Shown here in pieces: positions 1 to 6,113 of a stretch of DNA of 12,359 nt. The notes beneath the pieces are model-generated. The model saw nothing but the letters and a program-made list of their open reading frames with translations, did no database searches and had not been told where the DNA came from. The DNA comes from Chloroflexota bacterium. GTDB taxonomy: Bacteria; Chloroflexota; Anaerolineae; Promineifilales; Promineifilaceae. The DNA is taken from NCBI GenBank assembly GCA_008501785.1, contig QQUD01000013.1, forward strand, positions 1 to 12,359, read 5' to 3'. Position 1 is the stretch's first letter, and every line of letters begins with the position of its first letter. Both the position numbers and the translations under genes were made by a program.

Positions 1-359
1 TTGTAGGCTTTTTGATCGAGCATTATGCGGGCAAGTTTCCAGTGTGGCTGTCGCCAGAGCAAGTGCGCGTGATTCCGATTACGGATCAGCACAACGAATA
101 CGCCTTGCAAGTCGTAGCACAGCTCAAGAATGCCGGTGTACGTGTGCAAGCGATGGTTGGCGGAGAGCGCATGAATGCCAAAATTCGCAATGCGCAGTTG
201 ATGAAGGTGCCGTTCATGCTGATTGTGGGCGATCAAGAAGTCAAAGATGGCGTTGTTTCACTTCGTCGTCGTGATGGTGTGCGCCAAAATGGGCTAATGG
301 TAACGAAATTTGTGGCGCATCTTGATAGCTTGATAACAAATCGGGCAGATAAATTATGA
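1..359 (+). CDS. thrS: threonyl-tRNA synthetase, C-terminal fragment (5' end outside window)
   Basis: This is the C-terminal anticodon-binding domain of class II threonyl-tRNA synthetase, the cytoplasmic enzyme that charges tRNA-Thr with threonine. The reading frame is already open at base 3 (VGFLIEHYAGKFPVWLSP), so there is no true start here. Recognisable family blocks are the entry segment LIEHYAGKFPVWLSPEQV, the strand VRVIPITDQHNEYA, the segment GGERMNAKIRNAQLMKVPF and the strand LIVGDQEVKDGVVSLRRRDG, all in the usual order for the last ~120 residues. The catalytic core lies upstream of the window. The gene ends with TGA at 357-359, which shows that TGA is a stop codon in this organism. 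No hairpin terminator is seen after it, and the vapBC promoter starts five bases downstream. Family assignment is very secure. Confidence 0.96.
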   Translation, partial: VGFLIEHYAGKFPVWLSPEQVRVIPITDQHNEYALQVVAQLKNAGVRVQAMVGGERMNAKIRNAQLMKVPFMLIVGDQEVKDGVVSLRRRDGVRQNGLMVTKFVAHLDSLITNRADKL

Positions 360-363
360 CAGA

Positions 364-392
364 TTGACACAATTTTCAATTAGATGTATACA
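364..392 (+). promoter_or_regulatory. predicted vapBC promoter
   Basis: A perfect -35 hexamer TTGACA (364-369) lies 17 bases before TATACA (387-392), which matches the -10 consensus at four of six positions. It sits just downstream of the thrS stop codon. It overlaps the inverted repeat 377-407, so a bound VapB-VapC complex would block RNA polymerase. The promoter is predicted from sequence only. Confidence 0.7.
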
Positions 393-407
393 GCATACAT
401 CTAATTG
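377..407 (+). promoter_or_regulatory. inverted-repeat operator of the vapBC operon
   Basis: Two perfect 13-base arms (CAATTAGATGTAT and ATACATCTAATTG) flank a 5-base spacer. The repeat covers the predicted -10 hexamer and ends 13 bases before the vapB start codon. Ribbon-helix-helix antitoxins normally autoregulate by binding such dyads as dimers, and the toxin acts as co-repressor. The repeat is seen directly; the operator role is inferred from its position. Confidence 0.72.
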
Positions 408-420
408 GCGAGGAAATCTT

Positions 421-708
421 ATGGCTGAAAAAATGGTGCGGACACAAGTTTATTTACCGCGTGATATTTATGAAGCGCTCAAAGCGCATGCCTCTGATAA
501 AGGGGTTACAATGGCAACTCAAATTCGTGAAGCGCTCGCACAATATGTGGTTAAAAAAGAACCGGAGGAAGGGCATATTCTAGCGGATGATGATCCAATC
601 TGGGATCTGATTGGTATAGGTGAAAGTGGCATAACTGATGGCTCTGTAAATCATGACAAATACATTTACGCCCGTGATTGGGATCCAGAACCGGATGAAA
701 AAGAATGA
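421..708 (+). CDS. vapB: VapB-type antitoxin with ribbon-helix-helix domain
   Basis: This is the antitoxin of a type II toxin-antitoxin pair, 95 residues long. The N-terminal ~45 residues form a ribbon-helix-helix DNA-binding unit: the strand VRTQVYLPRDIYEAL, then two helices through GVTMATQIREALAQYV. The acidic C-terminal half (DDDPIWDLIGIGESGITDGS, then NHDKYIYARDWDPEPDE) is the segment that in related VapB proteins wraps the PIN toxin and fills its active site. The start at 421 is preferred over an in-frame ATG at 364 because GAGGAA at 410-415 gives a good ribosome binding site, because the longer start would lie inside the promoter and operator, and because the domain begins here. The stop codon overlaps the vapC start in ATGA, so the two genes are translationally coupled. 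Expected regulation is autorepression through the dyad just upstream. Confidence 0.88.
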   Translation: MAEKMVRTQVYLPRDIYEALKAHASDKGVTMATQIREALAQYVVKKEPEEGHILADDDPIWDLIGIGESGITDGSVNHDKYIYARDWDPEPDEKE

Positions 709-1127
709 ATCTATTTGTAGATACGAGTGGCTGGATTTCACTTTTCGACAGAAGTGATAAATATCATGTAGTTGCATCTCAAACGTGGGGGACGCTTCGC
801 AAACAACCGCTTAATTTGGTGACAAGCGACTATGTTTTTGATGAAACGATTACGCATTTTTTGTACCGTTGCGGTAGACAAGTTGCTCTTCGATTTGGAC
901 GTTGGGTTCTGTCAACAGATTACCTGACACTTATTTTTATAGAACAAGGCACTTGGCTATCTGCATGGGATATGCTGCAAGATTACAAGGATAAAGAATG
1001 GGCGTTTACGGACTGCACGAGCTTTGTTTTGATGCAGCAGCGCAGTTTGTGGACGGCATTTACGTTTGATCCTCATTTTGAGCAAGCGGGATTTCAGCGT
1101 TGGCCGTCCATTTCGTTGGATAGTTAA
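705..1127 (+). CDS. vapC: VapC-type PIN-domain ribonuclease toxin
   Basis: This is a 140-residue PIN-domain protein, the usual size for VapC toxins. These are metal-dependent endoribonucleases that cut tRNA or rRNA and arrest growth when the antitoxin decays. Four acidic residues that form the PIN metal site can be placed: Asp6 in MNLFVDTSGW, Glu47 in FDETITHF, Asp103 in FTDCTSFVLM and Asp122 in FTFDPHFEQAGF. The FTFDPHFEQAGF ending is typical of this VapC branch. The start codon overlaps the antitoxin stop by four bases. All key residues are present and the frame is intact, so the toxin is probably active. The RNA target cannot be told from sequence. No terminator hairpin follows within the 82 bases before the next gene. 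Confidence 0.9.
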   Translation: MNLFVDTSGWISLFDRSDKYHVVASQTWGTLRKQPLNLVTSDYVFDETITHFLYRCGRQVALRFGRWVLSTDYLTLIFIEQGTWLSAWDMLQDYKDKEWAFTDCTSFVLMQQRSLWTAFTFDPHFEQAGFQRWPSISLDS

Positions 1128-1149
1128 GTTTTGTCACGTTGGTGTCACA

Positions 1150-1159
1150 AACGGCCGTT
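1150..1159. repeat. iterated palindrome AACGGCCGTT, copy 1 (intergenic)
   Basis: This is the first copy of the window-wide palindrome. It lies in the 82-base gap between vapC and the 61-residue protein gene, about 50 bases before that gene's start codon. The flanking bases do not extend the dyad. Confidence 0.85.
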
Positions 1160-1209
1160 ATCCTCCAATCATTCATAACGAGTTGACATGAGATACCTGG
1201 AGGTAAGCG

Positions 1210-1395
1210 ATGGACGAAAATTGGCATGATGTATGGCAAGGATTGAATCGGCAGTTGGAAATGGAACGAAAAATGGCCACAATTCGGCGGCAGAAAGTGT
1301 GGGCAGAACGTAAAGCAAAGTTTGAAAGCAAAGTGCAGGCCATTGTGGGCCACATTCAATTTAGTTTAACGCACCAGTTTGAGGAAATTAAGTAA
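1210..1395 (+). CDS. small charged helical protein, 61 residues, unknown function
   Basis: I do not recognise this protein. It has a strong ribosome binding site (GGAGG at 1199-1203, six bases before the ATG), and it is followed at once by a hairpin terminator, which together argue that it is a real gene. The product starts MDENWHDVWQGLNRQLEMER and is then rich in Lys, Arg and Glu (MATIRRQKVWAERKAKFESK). It looks like one or two amphipathic helices, with no membrane segment, no cysteine and no signal peptide. It stands alone between vapBC and the convergent DUF1501 gene. It might be a small nucleic-acid- or protein-binding accessory factor, but nothing in the sequence fixes a role. Confidence 0.6.
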   Translation: MDENWHDVWQGLNRQLEMERKMATIRRQKVWAERKAKFESKVQAIVGHIQFSLTHQFEEIK

Positions 1396-1406
1396 GTGAG
1401 TTTATT

Positions 1407-1437
1407 AAACGGCCGTTTCTCATCGAAACGGCCGTTT
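1407..1437. terminator. bidirectional terminator made of two palindrome copies
   Basis: Two copies of AAACGGCCGTTT (1407-1418 and 1426-1437) are separated by seven bases. They can pair as a 13-bp stem (1407-1419 with 1425-1437) and a 5-base loop. On the plus strand the stem runs into TTTTCCTTT. It lies between the stop codons of two convergent genes (1395 and 1442) and is well placed to end both transcripts. Each arm is itself self-complementary, so other folds are possible. Confidence 0.75.
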
Positions 1438-1441
1438 TCCT

Positions 1442-2908
1442 TTATCGACTCACCAAGGGCAAATGCACCTGATACGGAAGGATTGCCGGACTCAAAAAGC
1501 CAACAGGTTTTTGTTCCGAAGTTGTATCGTAAAAACGGCCGATATTAGGGAACACCATATCCAAATCAGTTGGGTCTACACCAAACCAGAGCGCCAGTTC
1601 TGCAAAATATTCATCACATGATGTCGTGGGAATCAATCGCCCGCGTCCTGTGTCCAGCGGATTATCTTCGTACAGTGCCGGGTAGGTGCCGTAAATCCTA
1701 CCCCCTTTGACAGAACCACCCATCACTATATGATTGCCCCCCCAGGCATGATCAGACCCTTGTCCGTTTGAGGTCAATGTGCGCCCGAAATCACTGGCGG
1801 TAAAGGTCGTCACTTTTCTGTGAATCCCCAGCTCAATCATGGCATCGTTAAACTCTTTCATCCCTTTGCTTACCACCGACAGCATCGCCATTTGGCTGTT
1901 CAGCACCTCATCATGATGATCCCAACCACCCAGCAGCACAAAAAAGGTTTGCCGACGAAAGCCAAGTGATTGACGAGCTGCAATAGTTCTAGCAACCATC
2001 GCTAGACTGTTTGACAAATCGTTGTCAGAAAATTGGGTTGTCAACAGTGGTGCATTTTCGATTGCTGAAGCAAACAGGTCAGCACCATCAATGGCAGCGC
2101 GAGTTGTGTTGGCAAACGTTTGGTCAAACAGGTTTTGATATTCAAGGTCAAGCATCGATTCGATTGCCGCATTTTGGAGGATATGGCGCGACCACCAAAC
2201 ATCATCATGCCCGTAAATCTGGATGGCTCCGTTGTCCCACGGCACGATGCTGTATTCGGTGAGGGTTGTGCCGGTTTGGAAAAGGTTTGTGCCGGAGAGT
2301 GAGATGTTCATGGAGATGGTGTCGTTGTTGTTAAGTGAATGGAGTAAATCGGCCGTGCGTCCGCCCCAGCCAAAGCCAGTGCGTTTGTCGGGTACCGAGG
2401 TTTGCCAGTGCATAATCTGGTCGCTGTGTGAATAGAGACCAAGCGGCAAATTGGCGAGTCCTGATTCGATTCCTGCTAACGTGGTCGGTTCAACCAGTGT
2501 GCCGACATTGGCAACAAAGGTCAAATAACCATCATCGAAAAGCTGTGCCACCTCGGGCATAGATGGATGGACGCCATAAAGAAGGCCATCGCCATCTGTT
2601 TGGGTGATGGGCAGCAAATCCCCTTTGGGCAGCGCAAGATCAGCGCGAATGGTGGCGTATTCGTTGTATGTGCTGGGGCTACGAGGCACGAGCATGTTGA
2701 ATGAATCGTTGCCGCCAGCCAAAAAGATGCAAACGAGTGCCTGATAATCGTCTGCGGCAGCAAGGTTTGTTGCTGATTTAGAGGGGGCTTCAGCCGCAGC
2801 AGAGTTGGTCATTCGTAAATTCATTAACGTAGAAAATAGTGAGGCAGAGCCAACAGCAGCACAGCTTGCTTGGCCGAGAAATTGTCTTCGGTTTGTTTTA
2901 TTGGTCAT
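1442..2908 (-). CDS. DUF1501 family protein with Tat signal
   Basis: This 488-residue protein belongs to the DUF1501 family, which has an alkaline-phosphatase/sulfatase-like fold and no settled biochemical role. The N-terminus is a classic twin-arginine signal: TNRRQFLGQ, then the hydrophobic stretch ASCAAVGSASLFSTLMNLRM, and an Ala-rich region around residues 37-52 where cleavage may occur. The mature protein should be folded before export. Family blocks visible are FLAGGNDSFNMLVP (62-75), HPSMPEVAQLF, LLGGWDHHDEV (325-335), ASDFGRTLTSNGQGSDHAWG (371-390) and GNHIVMGGSVKGGRIYGTYP. The ribosome binding site AAAGGAAAA lies just before the ATG. It starts 40 bases after the DUF1800 gene on the same strand, and these two families are usually encoded together, so they probably form an exported complex. 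No key block is missing. Confidence 0.93.
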   Translation of the reverse strand: MTNKTNRRQFLGQASCAAVGSASLFSTLMNLRMTNSAAAEAPSKSATNLAAADDYQALVCIFLAGGNDSFNMLVPRSPSTYNEYATIRADLALPKGDLLPITQTDGDGLLYGVHPSMPEVAQLFDDGYLTFVANVGTLVEPTTLAGIESGLANLPLGLYSHSDQIMHWQTSVPDKRTGFGWGGRTADLLHSLNNNDTISMNISLSGTNLFQTGTTLTEYSIVPWDNGAIQIYGHDDVWWSRHILQNAAIESMLDLEYQNLFDQTFANTTRAAIDGADLFASAIENAPLLTTQFSDNDLSNSLAMVARTIAARQSLGFRRQTFFVLLGGWDHHDEVLNSQMAMLSVVSKGMKEFNDAMIELGIHRKVTTFTASDFGRTLTSNGQGSDHAWGGNHIVMGGSVKGGRIYGTYPALYEDNPLDTGRGRLIPTTSCDEYFAELALWFGVDPTDLDMVFPNIGRFYDTTSEQKPVGFLSPAILPYQVHLPLVSR

Positions 2909-2948
2909 GATTTTCCTTTGGAAATAGCTGTCAGGTATCAGCTATCTG

Positions 2949-4676
2949 CTAGACTTGGATTGCGTATTCTGGGCAGAGCATGAAGAGGAAGATGGCGAAT
3001 TTGACGATTGATTTGTCGTCGTCGGGGGCGGTGGCGGCGTAGTCGGAAACGGCCGTTTCAATAATCCCACGCATCTCTGTGGACAATGTGCCATACGTCA
3101 GCAGCAAATCAAGATAATCGATGAGGTCGGTGATGTTGTTGAGCAGCGTCAGTTCGTAAGTGAGGTCTGGTTCTGGTTGATCAAGATCATAGGTTTGTCC
3201 CTTTATGACCTTCTCACTATCAGGCAAATCAATCACATAGCCCCATTCCAATCTTGAATACCAGAAATTGATCGTCGAAATGCTGGTGTAGCTGTTCAGC
3301 AGCTGAAATTCTGGGCCAACCAATCCAGCCGTACCCATTGGACCTGGGGGACGATAAGTGGGTGAAAAGAAGTTGAAAACGCTGGGGGGATTGAACATGA
3401 ATTGACGCAGATTGCCTTCTGCTCCCCAACCGGCATCCCAAAACTTGTTTTGCGGATTGGAGAAGTGAAAGGCTCGCACCATTTGCGTAAAACGGAAGAA
3501 TGGCTCACGCAGCTTGCCATTGTTTGGATCGCTGATAAATGCTGGATTGCGGGCTTCATCGTCGAGTAGAATGGCTTTGATGACTGCTTTCATGTCACCA
3601 CGTATGCCGGAGCCGTTGTTATTGAAAACGGCCGTTACCCGCCCAATATACGCCGGTGACGGATTCGACTTTACCAACCGCTGAATAAGCTGCCGTCCTA
3701 CAAATGGCCCTACGTTTGGATGATTAAACAGGTGATCAAGTGCATTATTCACATCCTGCATCCCAGTTTGTGCGGCGGGAACAACGTAACCATTGAGCAG
3801 CGTTTTTGGGCCGGGTTCGTGCTCTTCATCCCACATTTTTAGGGGGCGAACGGCCGTATACGAATTCAACCAGCCGCTATTAAAACCAGGGTTCGGCCAA
3901 TCTACATGCGGATCGCCATCAAAATCAAATTGGAGACCTGTGAAAATCTTGGCAAATTCGGTAATATGACTGTTGTCATAGGTCGAAATTGGCTGACCTT
4001 CACTATCCAGAATTTGAGTACCATCCTCATTGAGCAAAAAAAGACCGATGGTAAAAAGTTGTTTGATTTCGCGGGCGTAATTTTCATCTGGAAACCGATT
4101 CAACGACTCATCTGTTTTGCGGTTGCCAGCGTGGCTGAGATAAAAACCCATCAGCGGATGCAGCGTCACATCTTGCAACAAATCACGGAAGTTGCCAAAT
4201 GCGTTTTTGAGCAGCATATCGCACCAATCGGCCGCACCGTTTCCGGAATTATAGATTTCATCTTTTTCAGTGGAAATCACAAAAATTTCGCTTAGCGCTA
4301 ACGCCACGCGCTGTCGCAGCAGGTCGCTGCCACTCATGATCATCGTCCAGAGTGCATAACGAAACAGCGGTTGATCAGCGCTTTCTGTACCAATATCGGC
4401 TTCATCATAAAGATTGGTGTACAAATAATCTAAAACCTGGGTTTGAGGTAACGCAAATTGCTGGTCAATCCACGGTTCGATGCCGGTGGCAGCAACTTGT
4501 TGAATCAGTGCCAGATCGGCTCCGAGGGTTGCTTGTGCCAGAAAGCGTGAGGCTTCTTGTGCGGTAGTGAGGGTGGTGCTGCGGGTAACGGCCGTTACCA
4601 TCTTCTTTTTCTCGCTCACATCGACCGGAGGAATAAATTGGCGCAAAAAGTCGCGCCGAGTTGAGGTTTTTTGCAT
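2949..4676 (-). CDS. DUF1800 family protein, operon partner of the DUF1501 gene
   Basis: This 575-residue protein belongs to the DUF1800 family, whose function is unknown; it is nearly always next to a DUF1501 gene. Blocks seen are EASRFLAQATLGA (41-53), DENYAREIKQLFTIGLF (197-213), SHITEFAKIFTGLQ (236-249), FVGRQLIQRLVKSNPSPAYI (325-344), REPFFRFTQMVRAF (390-403) and FNPPSVFNFFSPTYRPPG (428-445). The start at 4676 is chosen over one at 4709 because AAGGAGAG sits directly upstream and the Tat-like motif then falls near the N-terminus (STRRDFLRQF, 5-14). Oddly, no hydrophobic segment follows that motif: the next residues are IPPVDVSEKKKMV. Export may therefore depend on the DUF1501 partner, or the protein may stay inside. 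Four copies of the iterated palindrome lie in the gene, all read as Thr-Ala-Val. Confidence 0.92.
   Translation of the reverse strand: MQKTSTRRDFLRQFIPPVDVSEKKKMVTAVTRSTTLTTAQEASRFLAQATLGADLALIQQVAATGIEPWIDQQFALPQTQVLDYLYTNLYDEADIGTESADQPLFRYALWTMIMSGSDLLRQRVALALSEIFVISTEKDEIYNSGNGAADWCDMLLKNAFGNFRDLLQDVTLHPLMGFYLSHAGNRKTDESLNRFPDENYAREIKQLFTIGLFLLNEDGTQILDSEGQPISTYDNSHITEFAKIFTGLQFDFDGDPHVDWPNPGFNSGWLNSYTAVRPLKMWDEEHEPGPKTLLNGYVVPAAQTGMQDVNNALDHLFNHPNVGPFVGRQLIQRLVKSNPSPAYIGRVTAVFNNNGSGIRGDMKAVIKAILLDDEARNPAFISDPNNGKLREPFFRFTQMVRAFHFSNPQNKFWDAGWGAEGNLRQFMFNPPSVFNFFSPTYRPPGPMGTAGLVGPEFQLLNSYTSISTINFWYSRLEWGYVIDLPDSEKVIKGQTYDLDQPEPDLTYELTLLNNITDLIDYLDLLLTYGTLSTEMRGIIETAVSDYAATAPDDDKSIVKFAIFLFMLCPEYAIQV
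3046..3059. repeat. iterated palindrome within a 14-bp dyad
   Basis: GAAACGGCCGTTTC lies inside the 3' part of the DUF1800 gene and is read as Glu-Thr-Ala-Val (residues 540-543 of the product). The dyad is perfect over 14 bases, four longer than the core. Confidence 0.85.
3627..3636. repeat. iterated palindrome AACGGCCGTT in the DUF1800 gene
   Basis: The copy encodes the Thr-Ala-Val of GRVTAVFNNNG (residues 345-355), inside a region that is otherwise well conserved in the family. Confidence 0.85.
3849..3858. repeat. palindrome variant AACGGCCGTA in the DUF1800 gene
   Basis: The 8-base core ACGGCCGT is intact and the last base of the 10-mer differs. It encodes the Thr-Ala-Val of NSYTAVRPLK. 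Confidence 0.8.
4584..4599. repeat. iterated palindrome within a 16-bp perfect dyad
   Basis: GGTAACGGCCGTTACC is the longest perfect extension of the core that lies fully inside a coding region. It encodes Val-Thr-Ala-Val-Thr near the N-terminus of the DUF1800 protein (residues 27-31). Confidence 0.85.
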
Positions 4677-4873
4677 GGATAACTCTCCTTTTATAGAGTG
4701 CAACGTCAAAACATCGCAATCTGCTTGCGTGAGAAAGCCATAACACCTGGCTCATTATGAATCAACAATGTGAATGAAATATGATAATTAAATGACAAGA
4801 ACAGGATAATTTAGCGACAACGGGGTACAAATTTCTAACAAATCAGATGAATTAGTCGGGAAAAGGCGGCAAT

Positions 4874-5368
4874 TTATAGCTCTTTCACCGAAAAGGCATC
4901 ATCCAGTTTTTGCATCAAGCTGCTCACCAGTGGCTCATTTTCAGGGCTAGATGCACGGATTTTGAAAATAGATTCGGGAGCTTTAGCTGAATCGTGATTC
5001 CGACCTTGTGGATCATGAGGAGTCAGAATCAATTCTACACCCTCGCTAATGAGAATGAAGTGCAAATGCGTACCGTGACGATCTTTTTCAAATGGAAATT
5101 TTTTGGCATTGAGTACTTCTTCAATGACCTGTGCAGCAGCAGCAGGGTCCACCTGAACCACTTTTTCAAATGAATTTTCATTTTTCTCGCGGATAGTGAG
5201 TATGATTACAAATATAAGCGCAATAACGCCAATGCTCAACAAGACGCGCATTTGAAAAGGCAATCGCCCCGCCAAAAGGAAAACCAAAAAGCTGGCAAAT
5301 AATGATAATCCACAGCCAATGTCAGAAAGTCTATCTTGTGAAGGTCGCCAACCGGTGTCTGATGCCAT
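4874..5368 (-). CDS. small membrane protein with two N-terminal helices and a soluble tail
   Basis: I do not recognise this 164-residue protein. Two hydrophobic segments are clear: about residues 17-34 (IGCGLSLFASFLVFLLAG) and 42-59 (VLLSIGVIALIFVIILTI). A soluble C-terminal domain of about 100 residues follows; it begins REKNENSFEKVVQVDPAAAA and holds a mixed alpha/beta pattern (HLHFILISEGVELILTPHDP, SIFKIRASSPE). The short loop between the helices suggests a hairpin with the tail on the cytoplasmic side. A weak ribosome binding site (AAAGGG) precedes the ATG. The gene is divergent from the truncated TetR gene, and TetR regulators often control the gene they diverge from, so regulation by it was possible before the regulator decayed. 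The frame is intact. Confidence 0.65.
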   Translation of the reverse strand: MASDTGWRPSQDRLSDIGCGLSLFASFLVFLLAGRLPFQMRVLLSIGVIALIFVIILTIREKNENSFEKVVQVDPAAAAQVIEEVLNAKKFPFEKDRHGTHLHFILISEGVELILTPHDPQGRNHDSAKAPESIFKIRASSPENEPLVSSLMQKLDDAFSVKEL

Positions 5369-5460
5369 AATCCAATCCCTTTTTATGTTGATAAGATTGG
5401 GATAATCCTCTACTTAAGATTCTATGATCTGATTACGCATTAATGCAAGATTGGTTGCGA

Positions 5461-5489
5461 TTGACTTTTGGACCGATCCGTCCTAAAAC
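5461..5489 (+). promoter_or_regulatory. candidate promoter giving a leaderless TetR transcript
   Basis: TTGACT (5461-5466) and TAAAAC (5484-5489) are 17 bases apart and match the -35 and -10 consensus at five and four of six positions. The transcription start would fall at about 5496, directly at the preferred ATG (5497), which has no ribosome binding site. GGAC and GTCC in the spacer could be a small operator dyad. Confidence 0.35.
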
Positions 5490-5496
5490 AACTTTT

Positions 5497-5895
5497 ATGA
5501 AAATTGGTCGGCCACTGGAATATGATCCAGACACAGTTCTCGACAAAGCTATGATCATATTCTGGGAAAAGGGATATGATGCCACCTCGATGCATGACCT
5601 GCTGCAAGGCATGAATATCTCCAAAAGCAGCCTCTATCAAGCCTACAAAAACAAACACAATCTTTTGCTGGTTAAAATGACTGTTTCCTATGTCGGACGA
5701 AGTCAGGCTGATCCCTTAACGAATGCGTTTTATAATGATGCAGAAGAACGCTTTGAAATGTTGCTGAACATTTTTAAAGTGTTTGGTCATACACCTAAGT
5801 TAGGGAAAGTTTTTACAGAAAGCGTGATGGAGATGCTGCAAGATGCCAACCGCATTCCTATAAAAATGAGATTCTATTCATTGAACATAACATAG
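5497..5895 (+). pseudogene. truncated TetR-family regulator running into glutaredoxin-like sequence
   Basis: The first ~60 residues are a clear TetR-type DNA-binding domain: MKIGRPLEYDPDTVLDKAMI, FWEKGYDATSMHDLLQGMNI, then the recognition helix SKSSLYQAYKNKHNLL. The start at 5497 is chosen because MKIGRP begins the domain in the usual way; an in-frame ATG at 5443 would add 18 unlike residues, and neither has a good ribosome binding site. Full TetR proteins have about 190-200 residues, but this frame has only 132. From about residue 88 the sequence (MLLNIFKVFGHTPKLGK) fits the start of a small glutaredoxin better than a TetR ligand-binding domain, so most of that domain seems lost. The last residues (IPIKMRFYSLNIT) are out-of-frame readout after a one-base loss near 5859. 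The product may still bind DNA but probably cannot sense a ligand. Confidence 0.65.
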
Positions 5896-6029
5896 CTGAC
5901 GCTGCAAACATGCAGGATTTTTCTAAACGTTTGCCGCGCAGTCGCTCGATTCCGCAAATTTTTGGGGATGGTGAGCATATTGGGAATGAGGAAGATTTGA
6001 GGGATTGGGTTGGAAACGGCCGTTTCTAA
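5758..6029 (+). pseudogene. frameshifted glutaredoxin-like remnant without active-site cysteines
   Basis: The 3' half, read in the frame ending at the TAA at 6027-6029, is clearly glutaredoxin-like: ADAANMQDFSKRLPRSRSIP, with the cis-proline segment SIPQIF, then DGEHIGNEEDL. Upstream, the TetR frame supplies MLLNIFKVFGHTPKLGK and ESVMEMLQDANRIP, which fit the first strand and helix of a small phage-T4-like glutaredoxin. One missing base near 5857-5861 would join RIP to YKNEILFIEHN. The joined product would be about 90 residues, the normal size for the family. The place of CxxC is taken by V-F-T-E, so thiol redox activity is not expected. The C-terminal half is a firm call; assigning the N-terminal half to glutaredoxin rather than to TetR is an inference. 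Confidence 0.6.
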
Positions 6030-6036
6030 CCCAATC
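6003..6036 (+). terminator. 34-nt nested palindrome, terminator-like, at the end of the glutaredoxin-like remnant
   Basis: The iterated palindrome GAAACGGCCGTTTC (6013-6026) is nested in outer arms GATTGGGTT (6003-6011) and AACCCAATC (6028-6036), with one G/T position between inner and outer parts. As RNA it folds into one long hairpin followed by AATTATTTT. The last codons and the TAA of the glutaredoxin-like frame lie inside it. It sits between convergent genes. Confidence 0.65.
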
Positions 6037-6070
6037 AATTATTTTCCACGAAACTGGTTTGTGACCTCTT

Positions 6071-6095
6071 GGAAGCACCGATCTTACAAGCTTCC
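6071..6095 (-). terminator. possible weak hairpin after the DUF5671 gene
   Basis: GGAAGC (6071-6076) and GCTTCC (6090-6095) form a 6-bp inverted repeat with a 13-base spacer, about 20 bases beyond the stop codon of the 647-residue protein gene. No T tract follows on the minus strand, so factor-independent termination is doubtful. Confidence 0.25.
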
Positions 6096-6113
6096 GGGAA
6101 AATGTGGATAATG

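Noticed and set aside
1060..1359. Minus-strand open frame of 99 codons over the vapC end and the 61-residue protein gene
   Set aside because: It is antisense to two better-supported genes, its composition is rich in His, Phe and Cys, and no ribosome binding site was seen.
1407..1437. Short CRISPR-like array of two repeats
   Set aside because: Only two copies with a 7-base gap, and the same palindrome is scattered singly through genes; a hairpin terminator explains it better.
1534..1543. Further palindrome copies at 1534-1543 and 2349-2358
   Set aside because: Each has a mismatch inside the 8-base core (AACGGCCGAT and ATCGGCCGTG), so they were not counted, though they may be decayed copies.
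3906..4295. Plus-strand open frame of 129 codons inside the DUF1800 gene
   Set aside because: It lies wholly antisense to strongly conserved DUF1800 blocks, so it is a shadow of that gene.
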